Source: a bacterium (GTDB lineage Bacteria > Pseudomonadota > Alphaproteobacteria > Ferrovibrionales > Ferrovibrionaceae). Taken from it: a stretch of 33,228 bases of DNA. How positions within the stretch are numbered: position 1 is the first letter of the stretch; every line of letters starts with the position of its first letter. The notes under the pieces were generated by a model. It was not told the DNA's origin. It searched no databases and saw only the letters and a program-made list of their open reading frames with translations. Position numbers and translations under genes: made by a program. Location of the stretch: assembly GCA_022844005.1 (NCBI GenBank), contig JALHMN010000037.1, positions 1 to 33,228 of the forward strand, given 5' to 3'. This document shows, piece after piece, positions 1 through 7,989 of this stretch.

Positions 1-775
1 GCACCGGCTCGATGCGGAGCGCGAGGCCGGTCTTGTCGTCGGTCTCCACGAAGACGCCGCAGAGCGTGGCCTCGCCGCTCGCCGGTTCGAATTTGCCGCC
101 GGGGATCTTGCGCATGAAACGGTTGAGGGGTTCGGCCTTGTCCATGCCGATCACCGAGTTGTAGTCGCCGCACATGCCGGCATCGGTCTGATAGGCGGTG
201 CCGCCGGGCAGGATCTGCGCGTCGGCGGTGGGAACATGGCTGTGGGTGCCGACCACAACCGAGGCGCGGCCGTCGCAGAAATGGCCCATCGCCATCTTCT
301 CGGATGTCGCCTCGCCGTGGATGTCGACCAGCAGGAAATCGACCGTGCCGCCGAGGCGCATTTTTGACAGCTCGCCCGCCACGCAGGCGAAGGGATCGTC
401 CAGCGGGTCCATGAACACCCGGCCCATGACGTGGATGATGCCGACCTTCTTTCCCCGCGTGGTGGCGAAGACCGCCGAGCCCTTGCCCGGCGTGCCGGCG
501 GGGAAGTTGTGCGGACGCAGCAGCTTCGGATCGCCGTTGATGTAGGAGAGCGTCTCCTTCTGGTCCCAGGCATGGTTGCCGGTGAGAATGGCATCCACGC
601 CCGCGGCATAGAACTCGGCGCAGATCTTGCCCGTGATGCCGAAGCCGCCGGCGGCATTCTCCCCGTTGGCGATGGCGAAATCGATCTTCAGCCGCTGGCG
701 CAGGCCGGGAAGGGTGGCCACCAGCGCCTCGCGCCCGGTCCGCCCGACCACGTCGCCGAAATACAGAACCCTCAC
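1..775 (-). CDS. TIGR00282/YmdB-type metallophosphoesterase (3' end outside the window)
   Basis: The 258 visible codons give a calcineurin-like phosphoesterase of the TIGR00282/YmdB family, which hydrolyses phosphodiesters such as cyclic nucleotides using a two-metal centre. The metal-binding motifs are visible in order: GDVVG at the N-terminus, NGENAAGG, GNHAWDQ, DIHGEATSEK and GTHSHVPTAD. Family members are about 265-275 residues, so only the last few residues are cut off at position 1. The start is GTG at 775, which overlaps the stop of the cyclo-ligase gene upstream (shared GTGA, 775-772); this implies translational coupling. The family assignment is firm. The physiological substrate in this organism is unknown. 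Confidence 0.9.
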   Translation of the reverse strand, partial: MRVLYFGDVVGRTGREALVATLPGLRQRLKIDFAIANGENAAGGFGITGKICAEFYAAGVDAILTGNHAWDQKETLSYINGDPKLLRPHNFPAGTPGKGSAVFATTRGKKVGIIHVMGRVFMDPLDDPFACVAGELSKMRLGGTVDFLLVDIHGEATSEKMAMGHFCDGRASVVVGTHSHVPTADAQILPGGTAYQTDAGMCGDYNSVIGMDKAEPLNRFMRKIPGGKFEPASGEATLCGVFVETDDKTGLALRIEPV

Positions 776-1326
776 GTCTTCAATGCCTCGCGCTCGGTCA
801 CGATCCAGTCGAGTTTCCTGTCCCAGGCTTCGACCGGCACAGCGTCGACCTCCTGGACGGCGTAGGCAAGCCCGACGGCAAGCGCCGGCTGCCCGGCGAG
901 GGTCCGGTCGTAGAACCCGCCGCCCTGCCCCAGCCGGTGGCCGCGCCGGTCGAAGCCCACCAGCGGCACCAGGACGACACCCGGCCGCAGCACCGGCGCG
1001 GCGGACAGCGGTTCCATGATGCCGAGCTTTCCCGGCGCGAGCGGATCGCCCGGCGCCCAGGCACGGAAGACGAGCGGCAGATCGGGCTCGACGATGCAGG
1101 GCAGCGCCAGCGCGAAACCGCGGGCCGCCAGCGCCTGCATCAGGGGTTCCGGGTCCATCTCGCTGCCGGCGGCACGATAGCCGGCGACGATGCTCCCCTC
1201 GGGCAGCGCGATGGCGCTCAGAAACCGATCGCGCAGGTCGACGGCCAGGGGCGGAGAGACCGCGGCGGCCCGCAGGGCACGCAGACGGCGGCGGAGGGCG
1301 GCCTTGTCGATGCCCGGATCACTCAT
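772..1326 (-). CDS. 5-formyltetrahydrofolate cyclo-ligase
   Basis: This 184-residue cytosolic enzyme converts 5-formyl-THF to 5,10-methenyl-THF with ATP, returning folate to the one-carbon pool. The C-terminal signature LGQGGGFYDRTLA (folate and phosphate binding) is clear, together with the upstream VLVPLVGFDRRGHR segment. I chose ATG 1326 (MSDPGIDKAAL). The reading frame stays open to 1365, but that longer start would lie inside the closing stem of the probable 6S RNA and adds a non-conserved extension. There is no strong Shine-Dalgarno sequence. The order zapA, 6S RNA, cyclo-ligase is the classical proteobacterial arrangement, also seen in E. coli as zapA-ssrS-ygfA. Confidence 0.92.
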   Translation of the reverse strand: MSDPGIDKAALRRRLRALRAAAVSPPLAVDLRDRFLSAIALPEGSIVAGYRAAGSEMDPEPLMQALAARGFALALPCIVEPDLPLVFRAWAPGDPLAPGKLGIMEPLSAAPVLRPGVVLVPLVGFDRRGHRLGQGGGFYDRTLAGQPALAVGLAYAVQEVDAVPVEAWDRKLDWIVTEREALKT

Positions 1327-1344
1327 GGGGCTGGGGCGCTCGAA

Positions 1345-1512
1345 GTGTGGACGGCGCCAGTACAACCGTCGGCCGATTCATCCCTCCAGGCCCTGTTTAC
1401 CAGGTGGGCGCCGCGTGTCGAAACCAGGGTCTCGCCAGAGACAGCTCCCAGGAGAGAATCATTGGCCCCGGGGATTGAAGGCCTAACGAGGGGACCAGCA
1501 AACCGTCCACCC
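1345..1512 (-). ncRNA. ssrS: Probable 6S RNA (ssrS), between zapA and the cyclo-ligase gene
   Basis: The gap between zapA and the cyclo-ligase gene can fold into a long rod. The ends pair perfectly: GTGGACGG (1510-1503) with CCGTCCAC (1354-1347). Inside are further pairing candidates, for example TCTCTCC with GGAGGGA, and small hairpins TCTC/GAGA and CCTG/CAGG. A rod of about 165 nt with a closing stem is what 6S RNA looks like; it binds RNA polymerase holoenzyme as an open-promoter mimic. Position is the strongest argument, because 6S RNA sits between zapA and the cyclo-ligase gene in many proteobacteria. The exact ends are inferred from the stem. An Rfam covariance search would decide. Confidence 0.65.
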
Positions 1513-1519
1513 CTCCTAG

Positions 1520-1849
1520 TTAGGCGCCCTCGAGCCGTTCGGCAACCACCTCCAGCCGCCGGGCCAGGGCGGCCAGGTCGGCGGCGCCATCGCCCAGGGG
1601 CTGTTCCTTGGCGGTTTTCAAGGCGTTGCGCAGCGCTTCGTTCTCGGCCTGCGTCTCGGCCAGGTCGTCGGCCATGGTGAGCGAGGCGAGCAGCATCAGC
1701 CGCGCCTCACCGACCTGGCCTACGGCTTGCGCGATCTGCTGCACGCGCTCGTCCAGCGCCTGGCCCAGACCCTGGACCTTGTCTTCCTCGCCCTCGTCGC
1801 AGCCCACCTGATAGCTGCGGCCGTTCACGATGATCGAAACCTGGGCCAT
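1520..1849 (-). CDS. zapA: Cell division protein ZapA
   Basis: This 109-residue protein begins MAQVSIIVNGRSYQVGC, the typical ZapA N-terminal strand. A helical region follows, with DERVQQIAQAV, then LMLLASLTMADDLAE, and a C-terminal coiled coil. ZapA bundles and stabilises FtsZ filaments at the Z ring as a dimer or tetramer. The start is ATG 1849, preceded by GAGGGATAGGGA; the in-frame TTG at 1864 would add five residues and is less likely. The DUF4164-like gene ends at 1861, so the two are probably co-transcribed. The probable 6S RNA begins just after the stop. Confidence 0.93.
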   Translation of the reverse strand: MAQVSIIVNGRSYQVGCDEGEEDKVQGLGQALDERVQQIAQAVGQVGEARLMLLASLTMADDLAETQAENEALRNALKTAKEQPLGDGAADLAALARRLEVVAERLEGA

Positions 1850-1860
1850 GTCCCTATCCC

Positions 1861-2124
1861 TCAACGGCCGAGCAGCAGGCGGAGCTGGTCGATCGCGCGG
1901 TCGAGCCGCGAGGCCACCTGGTCGGCGACCGCGCGCAACGCCACGTTGTCGGACTTCGCCTGGGCCAGAGCCCGCCCCAGCTGGTCGCGTTCCGCCTGCA
2001 GCGCCAGAAGCTCGCCCCGGGCCGCCGCCGTGGTGGCGGTGCTGACTTCCGGACGGGCCACGGCCTGCTCGATGCGCTCGACGGCTCGTCTCAAACGGTC
2101 CTGCGCGGGTTGCATGTCTGTCAT
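1861..2124 (-). CDS. DUF4164-like short coiled-coil protein upstream of zapA
   Basis: This 87-residue protein starts with ATG 2124 (MTDMQPAQDRLRRAVERI). It is almost entirely helical with heptad-like spacing, and ends in SRLDRAIDQLRLLLGR. Small coiled-coil proteins of this type (DUF4164) commonly precede zapA in alphaproteobacteria and are presumed to have a role around cell division, but no biochemical function is established. No signal peptide or membrane segment is visible. The stop lies 11 bases before the zapA ATG. The family assignment rests on length, composition and position. Confidence 0.75.
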   Translation of the reverse strand: MTDMQPAQDRLRRAVERIEQAVARPEVSTATTAAARGELLALQAERDQLGRALAQAKSDNVALRAVADQVASRLDRAIDQLRLLLGR

Positions 2125-2169
2125 GGGGCCTAGGGGAATCGCAAGCTCACGCGGGCCGCGCGAGGGGCG

Positions 2170-2199
2170 AACATAGTAACCGTGCCCGAGTGCCGTCAA
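2170..2199 (-). promoter_or_regulatory. Candidate sigma-70 promoter for the DUF4164-zapA-6S-cyclo-ligase unit
   Basis: On the minus strand TTGACG (2199-2194) is followed after 18 bases by TATGTT (2175-2170), 46 bases before the ATG at 2124. The fit is 5/6 for the -35 and 4/6 for the -10 hexamer. It lies in the divergent region between this unit and transketolase. Inferred from sequence only. Confidence 0.4.
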
Positions 2200-2278
2200 C
2201 GAAGCGGGTTGACGGCGGGATGCCGCCCCGTCATGTAGGCCCCCGCTCCTCGAAGCCCAGCCCGAGATCGCCTCCGAC

Positions 2279-4273
2279 ATGCCCGAATCGAAGCCCGCCC
2301 CCGTCGCCCCGCATCGCGACATGGCCAATGCCCTCGCGGTTCTCGCCATGGATGCCGTGCAGAAGGCCAATTCCGGCCATCCCGGCATGCCGATGGGCAT
2401 GGCGGACGTGGCAACCGTCCTGTTCAGCCGCTTCCTGAAATTCGATCCGACGCAGCCGAACTGGCCCGATCGCGACCGTTTCGTGCTCTCCGCCGGCCAT
2501 GGCTCCATGCTGCTCTACGGGCTGCTGCACCTGACCGGCTATCCCGGCTGGGACATCGATGTTCTCAAGAACTTCCGCCAGCTGGGCTCCCCCGCGGCGG
2601 GGCATCCGGAATACGGCCACGGGGCGGGAATCGAAACCACCACCGGCCCGCTCGGCCAGGGCCTGGCCACAGCCGTCGGCATGGCGCTCGGCGAACGCAT
2701 CATGGCGGCCCGGTTCGGCGCCGATCTCGTCGACCACTACACCTATGTGGTCGCCGGCGACGGCTGCCTCATGGAGGGGATCAGCCAGGAGGCGATCTCG
2801 CTCGCCGGACACCTGCGGTTGAACCGCCTGATCGTGCTGTTCGACGACAACGGCATCTCCATCGACGGTCCCACCGCGCTCTCCACCAGCGAGGACCATA
2901 TCGGCCGCTTCAAGGCGGTCGGCTGGTCGACGCAACAGGTCGACGGGCATGATCCGGAAGCCGTCGCCGCCGCGATCGAGGCGGCGAGGCAGTCCGACCG
3001 CCCCAGCCTGATCGCCTGCAAGACGGTGATCGGCCGCGGCGCGCCGAAGAAGCAGGGCACCGCCGCCACCCACGGTTCGCCCCTCGGCGACGAGGAAATC
3101 GCCGGCGCCCGGGCGGCGCTCGGCTGGTCCGCCGCCCCCTTCGAGATCCCGGCCGCCGTGCAGGCCGGCTGGGCGGCGACGGGGGAACGCGGCAAGGCGG
3201 AAGCCGTGGCCTGGAAGAAGCGCCTCTCGACCTCGCCCAAATCGGCCGAGTTCGAGAAGGCGCTCCGGGCCGAGATCGGCGAGCCGGTGCGGAACGCAAT
3301 CCTGGCGCACAAGGAGAAGCTCGCCGCCGACAAGCCGAAATGGGCGACGCGGAAATCCTCCCAGATGGCGCTGGAAGTGATCAACCCGGTGCTGCCGGAA
3401 GCCATCGGCGGCTCGGCCGATCTCACCGGCTCCAACAACACCAGGACCGCGACCCACAAGCCGATCACCGCCGCCGACTATTCGGGGCGCTACATCCACT
3501 ACGGCATCCGCGAACACGGCATGGCGGCGGCCATGAACGGCCTCGCGCTGCACGGCGGCATCATTCCCTATGGCGGCACCTTTCTCGTCTTCACCGACTA
3601 CTGCCGCCCGGCGATCCGCCTCTCGGCGCTGATGGGAATCCGCGTCGTCTATGTGATGACGCATGATTCGATCGGCCTCGGCGAGGACGGCCCCACGCAT
3701 CAGCCGGTCGAGCACCTGGCGGCGCTGCGTGCCATTCCCAATCTCCTCGTCTTCAGGCCCGCGGATGCGATCGAGACGGCGGAATGCTGGGAACTGGCGC
3801 TCGACCACCCCGACATGCCCTCCATCCTGGCGCTGACCCGCCAGGACCTGCCGACCGTGCGCCTCACCCACGTGCCCGAGAACAAATGCGCCCGCGGCGC
3901 CTATGAACTGGCGCCGGCAACCGGCAAGGCGCAGGTGACGCTGCTTGCCACCGGCTCGGAAGTCGCCATCGCGCTCGCCGCCCGCGACCTGCTGCAGAAG
4001 GACGGCGTCGGCACCCGCGTCGTCTCCGTCCCCTGTTTCGAGCTGTTCGACGCCCAGGACGAGGCCTATCAGCTCGAGGTGCTGGGCACCGACACCGTGC
4101 GGGTCGCCGTCGAGGCGGGCATCCGCCAGGGCTGGGACGCATACCTCCGCAAGAAGGACGGCTTCGTCGGCATGTCCGGCTTCGGCGCCTCGGCCCCGAT
4201 CGAGGCGCTCTACAAGCATTTCGGCATCACGCCCGAGGCGGTGGCGGCGGCGGCGAAAAGCCGTCTGGGCTGA
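2279..4273 (+). CDS. tkt: Transketolase
   Basis: This 664-residue cytosolic, thiamine-diphosphate and Mg-dependent enzyme moves two-carbon ketol units between sugar phosphates in the non-oxidative pentose phosphate (or Calvin) pathway. The N-terminal domain has [12 protein letters not shown] near residue 31 and the ThDP motif GDGCLMEG (about 160-167), closed by the Asn near residue 191 in LFDDNG. The pyrimidine-binding domain contains [13 protein letters not shown] and [14 protein letters not shown]; the C-terminal domain contains [11 protein letters not shown]. The length is normal. ATG 2279 is the only good start, although its Shine-Dalgarno sequence is weak. The neighbours gap and pgk follow on the same strand and make one central-carbon block. 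Confidence 0.97.
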   Translation: MPESKPAPVAPHRDMANALAVLAMDAVQKANSGHPGMPMGMADVATVLFSRFLKFDPTQPNWPDRDRFVLSAGHGSMLLYGLLHLTGYPGWDIDVLKNFRQLGSPAAGHPEYGHGAGIETTTGPLGQGLATAVGMALGERIMAARFGADLVDHYTYVVAGDGCLMEGISQEAISLAGHLRLNRLIVLFDDNGISIDGPTALSTSEDHIGRFKAVGWSTQQVDGHDPEAVAAAIEAARQSDRPSLIACKTVIGRGAPKKQGTAATHGSPLGDEEIAGARAALGWSAAPFEIPAAVQAGWAATGERGKAEAVAWKKRLSTSPKSAEFEKALRAEIGEPVRNAILAHKEKLAADKPKWATRKSSQMALEVINPVLPEAIGGSADLTGSNNTRTATHKPITAADYSGRYIHYGIREHGMAAAMNGLALHGGIIPYGGTFLVFTDYCRPAIRLSALMGIRVVYVMTHDSIGLGEDGPTHQPVEHLAALRAIPNLLVFRPADAIETAECWELALDHPDMPSILALTRQDLPTVRLTHVPENKCARGAYELAPATGKAQVTLLATGSEVAIALAARDLLQKDGVGTRVVSVPCFELFDAQDEAYQLEVLGTDTVRVAVEAGIRQGWDAYLRKKDGFVGMSGFGASAPIEALYKHFGITPEAVAAAAKSRLG

Positions 4274-4438
4274 CAGGCAGACCGGTCGGCGGCGGCGGCG
4301 CGCCACGGCGCGGAACCGATGGCGGGGCTGTGAGTTTAACGCATTCCTCACACTCACCCGCCGAGATTGCTCACGCGCGGTCAAGCGGTTAGAACCCGCC
4401 GCAGCACTGCAATCCCGCACTTCCGGAGGATGACGATT

Positions 4439-5446
4439 ATGGCCGTTCGTGTTGGCATCAATGGTTTCGGGCGTATCGGCCGGCTGGCATTCCGCGCCAT
4501 CATCGAGAGCGGCCGGAAGGACATCCAGGTCGTCGGCATCAATGATCTCGGACCTGTCGCCACCAGCGCCCACCTGCTGCGCTACGACAGCGTCCACGGC
4601 CGCTATCCCGGCAAGGTCGAGGCCTCGGAAGACGCGATCGACGTCGGCTACGGCCCGATCAAGGTGACCGCCGAGCGCGATCCGGCGAAGCTGCCCTGGA
4701 AGGCGCTCGGCGTCGACATCGCCTTCGAATGCACCGGCTTCTTCACCGACCGGGCCATGGCTGCAAAGCACATCGAGGCCGGCGCCAAGCGCGTGCTGAT
4801 CTCCGGCCCCTCGGGCGATGCCGACATCACCACCGTCTATGGCGTGAACCACGACAAGATCACCAAGGATCACCTCGTCGTCTCCAACGCCTCCTGCACC
4901 ACCAACTGCCTCGCCCCGGTCGCCTATGTGCTGAACAACGCCATCGGCATCGAGCACGGCTTCATGACCACCATCCACGCCTATACCGGCGACCAGTCGC
5001 TGCAGGACACGCTGCACAAGGACCTGCAGCGCGCCCGCGCCGCCAACCTGTCGATGATCCCCTCCACCACCGGTGCTGCCAAGGCCGTGGGTCTGGTGCT
5101 GCCGGAACTGAAGGGCAAGCTCGACGGCACCTCGATCCGCGTCCCCACCCCCAACGTCTCGCTGATCGACTTCAAGTTCGTGCCCAAGCGCGCCACCAGC
5201 ATCGAGGAAGTGAACAAGGCGATCATCGCCGCCGCCACCGGCCCGCTGAAGGGCATCCTCGACACCAATGCCGAGCCGCTGGTGTCGATGGACTTCAACC
5301 ACAACCCGGCCTCGTCGACCTTCGACCTGAAGCAGACCCAGGTGATCGACGGCAAGTTCGTCCGCGTGCTCTCCTGGTATGACAACGAGTGGGGTTTCTC
5401 CAACCGCATGTCGGACACCGCCATGGTCATGGCGAAGTTCCTCTGA
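4439..5446 (+). CDS. gap: Glyceraldehyde-3-phosphate dehydrogenase, type I
   Basis: This 335-residue enzyme oxidises glyceraldehyde-3-phosphate to 1,3-bisphosphoglycerate with NAD(P)+. The Rossmann motif [10 protein letters not shown] opens the protein. The catalytic cysteine is Cys153 in [10 protein letters not shown], with the partner histidine His180 in [10 protein letters not shown]. The C-terminus has [13 protein letters not shown] chose ATG 4439, with GGAGGA at 4425-4430 as ribosome binding site; ATG 4430 overlaps that site and the longer frame from 4367 is not conserved. It lies 165 bases after tkt and 25 bases before pgk. Confidence 0.97.
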   Translation: MAVRVGINGFGRIGRLAFRAIIESGRKDIQVVGINDLGPVATSAHLLRYDSVHGRYPGKVEASEDAIDVGYGPIKVTAERDPAKLPWKALGVDIAFECTGFFTDRAMAAKHIEAGAKRVLISGPSGDADITTVYGVNHDKITKDHLVVSNASCTTNCLAPVAYVLNNAIGIEHGFMTTIHAYTGDQSLQDTLHKDLQRARAANLSMIPSTTGAAKAVGLVLPELKGKLDGTSIRVPTPNVSLIDFKFVPKRATSIEEVNKAIIAAATGPLKGILDTNAEPLVSMDFNHNPASSTFDLKQTQVIDGKFVRVLSWYDNEWGFSNRMSDTAMVMAKFL

Positions 5447-5471
5447 TCGGCGGCGGGAAGAGACCGACACG

Positions 5472-6665
5472 ATGCCCGCTTTCCGCACGCTGGATAACGC
5501 CGACGTCCAGGGCAAGCGCGTCCTGACCAGGGTCGACCTGAACCTGCCGATGAAAGACGGCAAGGTGACGGACGCGACCCGGATCGACCGCGTGCTGCCC
5601 ACCATCCGGGAACTGGCCGAGAAGGGCGCGAAGGTCGTCCTTCTCGCCCATTTCGGCCGGCCCGACGGCAAGCGCGATCCCAAGCAGTCCCTGAAGCCGG
5701 TGGCCGAGGCGGTGGCGAGCCGCCTCGGACGGCCGGTCGCCTTCGCCGAGGATTGCGTCGGACCCGAGGCGGAAGCGGCGGTGGCGAAGCTCGCGTCGGG
5801 AAGCGTGCTGTTGCTGGAGAATACCCGCTTCCACGCGGCGGAAGAGAAGAACGGCGCCGATTTCGTCGCCGCCCTGGCGAAGTTGGGCGATCTCTATGTG
5901 AACGACGCCTTCTCCTGCGCCCACCGGGCCCATGCCTCGACCGAGGGGCTGGCGCACAAGCTGCCCGCCATCGCCGGGCGCAACATGCAGGCCGAGCTCG
6001 ACGCGCTCGGCAAGGCGCTCGACCATCCCGAGCGCCCGGTGGTCGCCATCGTCGGCGGCGCCAAGGTGTCGACCAAGCTGGAACTGCTGGGCAACCTGGT
6101 CGGCAGGGTGGACCGCCTGATCATCGGCGGCGGCATGGCCAACACCTTCCTCTTCGCGCAAGGCGTCGAGGTGGGCCGCTCGCTCTGCGAGCGCGACCTG
6201 GCGCCGACGGCGAGGGAGATCATCGAGAAGGCGAAGGCCCGCGGCTGTTCCATCCTGCTGCCCGAGGATGCGGTGGTGGCGAAGGAATTCAAGGCCGGTG
6301 CGGCGACCGAGACGGTCGCCATCGGCGCCGTGCCCGCCGATTCCATGATCCTCGACATCGGCCCGAAATCCGTCGCCGCGCTGGCGAAGGCGATCACGGC
6401 CTGCAAGACCCTGGTCTGGAACGGTCCGGTCGGCGCCTTCGAGACTGCTCCCTTCGACGCCGGTACCGTCGCGCTGGCGAAGGAAGCAGCGTCGCTGACC
6501 AAGGCCGGCAAGCTGCTCTCGGTGGCCGGCGGCGGCGATACGGTGGCGGCGCTGGCCCATGCCGGCGTGGTCGACGACTTCACCTATGTCTCGACGGCCG
6601 GCGGCGCCTTCCTGGAATGGCTGGAGGGCAAGACCTTGCCAGGCGTGGCGGCGCTCAGGGCTTAG
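5472..6665 (+). CDS. pgk: Phosphoglycerate kinase
   Basis: This 397-residue cytosolic enzyme transfers the acyl phosphate of 1,3-bisphosphoglycerate to ADP, the step after GAPDH. Visible signatures are [12 protein letters not shown] at the N-terminus, [13 protein letters not shown], the hinge region [15 protein letters not shown], and the nucleotide-binding C-terminal part with [10 protein letters not shown] and [11 protein letters not shown]. The length is typical. The start is ATG 5472, preceded by GGAAGAG. It lies 25 bases after gap, so the two are probably one transcript. Fructose-bisphosphate aldolase often follows pgk in alphaproteobacteria, but here a decayed gene on the other strand follows. 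Confidence 0.97.
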   Translation: MPAFRTLDNADVQGKRVLTRVDLNLPMKDGKVTDATRIDRVLPTIRELAEKGAKVVLLAHFGRPDGKRDPKQSLKPVAEAVASRLGRPVAFAEDCVGPEAEAAVAKLASGSVLLLENTRFHAAEEKNGADFVAALAKLGDLYVNDAFSCAHRAHASTEGLAHKLPAIAGRNMQAELDALGKALDHPERPVVAIVGGAKVSTKLELLGNLVGRVDRLIIGGGMANTFLFAQGVEVGRSLCERDLAPTAREIIEKAKARGCSILLPEDAVVAKEFKAGAATETVAIGAVPADSMILDIGPKSVAALAKAITACKTLVWNGPVGAFETAPFDAGTVALAKEAASLTKAGKLLSVAGGGDTVAALAHAGVVDDFTYVSTAGGAFLEWLEGKTLPGVAALRA

Positions 6666-6669
6666 GAGA

Positions 6670-6993
6670 AGGCCAGCCGTTCCGGCCGCGTCTCGCGGCT
6701 GCGCTGCGACCGTCGCGCGGGCTTCGCAGCGGCCAGGCCCGAACGCGCGGCGCGGCGGCCCAGCTGCTCCATTTGCCCAGCTCGCCGATGACCAGACGGC
6801 CACCTGGCCGAAGTACCCGCGCCATCTCCCGGAACACGGGCGCGGCATCCGGCGAAGCAGAGAATGGTGACGGCCATGACAATATCGAAGTGATTGTCGC
6901 GGAAAGGAAGCCGATGCGCGTCCGCGATCTCGAAAGCGACATCCGCGGCCGCCGGTCCAGCACCGGCACCGGACCGACCTTCACGGCACGCCG
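6670..6993 (-). pseudogene. Remnant of a class I SAM-dependent methyltransferase
   Basis: Two reading frames on the minus strand hold consecutive pieces of a Methyltransf_11-type domain. The first is DVAFEIADAHRLPF followed by FDIVMAVTILCF; after a frameshift near 6860 comes DAAPVFREMARVLRPGG and RLVIGELGKWSSWAA, and the end is garbled. The AdoMet-binding N-terminal half (motif I) is missing: the fragment starts directly downstream of the ferritin-like gene and has no start codon of its own. It therefore looks like a truncated, frameshifted relic. The substrate of the ancestor cannot be told. A sequencing error could explain the shift but not the missing N-terminus. Confidence 0.75.
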
Positions 6994-6996
6994 GCC

Positions 6997-7284
6997 CTAT
7001 TCGTGGGCGATCGGCTTCTCCGTAAACAGGTAGTCCTTCAGTTCCTTGGAGAAGGCAGGATCGTTGCGCCGGATCCATTCCAGCAGCATCGCCGCATGCT
7101 CCTTCTCCTCGTCGCGGTTGTGCGCGAGGATGGCCTTCAGCTCCTTGTTCCCGCAGGCATCGGCGCGCTGCTGGTACCAATCGACAGCTTCCAGTTCCTC
7201 GATCAGCGAGACGATCGCCCGATGCATGTCGCGCGTGTCCTCGCTGAGATCGGTCGCGGCTTCGTGCAGTCCCTCATGCGCCAT
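6997..7284 (-). CDS. Encapsulated-ferritin (EncFtn)-type ferritin-like protein, no targeting tail
   Basis: This 95-residue protein forms a two-helix half-ferritin. EncFtn proteins oligomerise so that the ferroxidase site forms between subunits, oxidising Fe(II). Visible motifs are HRAIVSLIEELEAVDWYQQR (Glu32 region) and AHNRDEEKEHAAMLLEW with the ExxH pair Glu60/His63, then LFTEKP near the end. Known members usually carry a further C-terminal extension that docks into the encapsulin shell and are encoded next to the shell gene. Here the protein stops at EKPIAHE and a decayed methyltransferase follows, with no shell gene in the window. The start ATG 7284 has AGGAGA 7 bases upstream. The family call is strong; function without a shell is open. 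Confidence 0.9.
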   Translation of the reverse strand: MAHEGLHEAATDLSEDTRDMHRAIVSLIEELEAVDWYQQRADACGNKELKAILAHNRDEEKEHAAMLLEWIRRNDPAFSKELKDYLFTEKPIAHE

Positions 7285-7667
7285 GGTGGTACTCTCCTGC
7301 CTTCTGTTTCATCGGTTCCGTCCGTGTCGGCGTGGCCGTCGCTGCGGCCATGGCTCAGTGGTTCCGGGCGAGGACGGCGATCGTCGCAATTCACGCCAGC
7401 AGCAGAAGGAATTGTTGCGGCGAAGCGGCGGCGCTGGCGCGACGATGCAGGTCGGGTATCAGGTCGGCGACCGCAATTCGCCGCGGAAGCTCAACGAATG
7501 AAACACTAGCGAACGATCGTGCCGTCACCTTGATGTAGCTCAAGGCAATGGCGCCAGTCGTTCGTAGTGTTGCTTCCGTTGATGCTTTCGAGGGCGCCGC
7601 GGCTCTGTACCGATCGGATGAGGGCCCGGATCGAGGCTGACGTCACATTCCGAACGAGAGGCCCGAG
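7285..7667. other. 383-base divergent intergenic region between the EncFtn gene and a small membrane protein gene
   Basis: I see no convincing gene on either strand; the open frames here have no family features or ribosome binding sites. It holds the Shine-Dalgarno sequence of the EncFtn gene at its left end and that of the small membrane protein at its right end (GAGAGG, 7654-7659). The nested palindrome at 7502-7571 lies between them. Confidence 0.6.
7502..7571. promoter_or_regulatory. Nested palindrome with FNR/CRP-type site at its centre
   Basis: The centre is CCTTGA (7528-7533) and TCAAGG (7540-7545), a perfect dyad. It contains TTGAT-GTAG-CTCAA, which matches the FNR/FixK-family consensus TTGAT-N4-ATCAA at 9 of 10 positions. 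An outer inverted repeat, AACACTAGCGAACGA (7502-7516) and TCGTTCGTAGTGTT (7558-7571), matches with one base of length difference and has exactly the same centre (7536.5). It probably serves as an operator for one or both divergent genes. A hairpin at transcript level is also possible. Confidence 0.5.
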
Positions 7668-7868
7668 ATGCAGCAAGCAGCAAAACGCAATCGTCTTCTG
7701 CCGTGGTTCATCGGCATCGCCATCGTGCTGCTCGCCGACATATGGGTTGTTCAGCGCATGTTCGCGACCGACTGCCAGGCGCCGGGGATCGTCGAAGCGA
7801 TTGTCGTGATCATCATCCCCGCGGTCTACCTCGGCCTCATGTACCTGACGCTGAAGAGCCAGGACTAG
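7668..7868 (+). CDS. Small membrane protein, two predicted transmembrane helices, unknown function
   Basis: This 66-residue protein has a basic N-terminus (MQQAAKRNRLLP) and two hydrophobic stretches, about residues 12-29 (WFIGIAIVLLADIWVV) and 41-61 (IVEAIVVIIIPAVYLGLMYL), joined by a short loop containing one cysteine. The positive-inside rule suggests both ends face the cytoplasm. The start ATG 7668 is preceded by GAGAGG with good spacing. It is divergent from the EncFtn gene and 97 bases downstream of the nested palindrome. I recognise no family. Gene reality is supported by the ribosome binding site and coherent membrane segments. Confidence 0.7.
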   Translation: MQQAAKRNRLLPWFIGIAIVLLADIWVVQRMFATDCQAPGIVEAIVVIIIPAVYLGLMYLTLKSQD

Positions 7869-7943
7869 GAACGAGGCAGGCAACCGGCCGCCGGGCTCCG
7901 ATATTGGCGCGGTTCACCGCAACGGCGGCACAGCCCGAAGGGC

Positions 7944-7961
7944 GCAGCGCCGAAGCGCTGC
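7944..7961. terminator. Stem-loop between convergent genes, possible bidirectional terminator
   Basis: GCAGCGC (7944-7950), a CGAA tetraloop and GCGCTGC (7955-7961) form a perfect 7-bp stem between the ends of the small membrane protein gene (7868) and the MAPEG gene (7990). There is no U-tract, so termination activity is uncertain. Confidence 0.35.
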
Positions 7962-7989
7962 ACCCGAAGTGTCGTGGATCGTGTTCACC

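Noticed and set aside
1327..1365. Upstream start of the cyclo-ligase
   Set aside because: Lies in the probable 6S RNA stem and adds non-conserved residues.
4367..4438. Early start of GAPDH and a weak promoter TTGCTC-N16-TTAGAA
   Set aside because: The extension is not GAPDH-like, and the promoter hexamers match too poorly to report.
2231..5683. Long open frame on the minus strand opposite transketolase and GAPDH
   Set aside because: It is antisense to two certain genes and is a by-product of high GC and codon bias; no family motif.
5427..6848. Minus-strand open frame opposite pgk
   Set aside because: Antisense shadow of phosphoglycerate kinase.
7506..7883. Minus-strand frame over the small membrane protein and the palindrome
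   Set aside because: Charged low-complexity sequence, no ribosome binding site; the opposite strand has a better gene.
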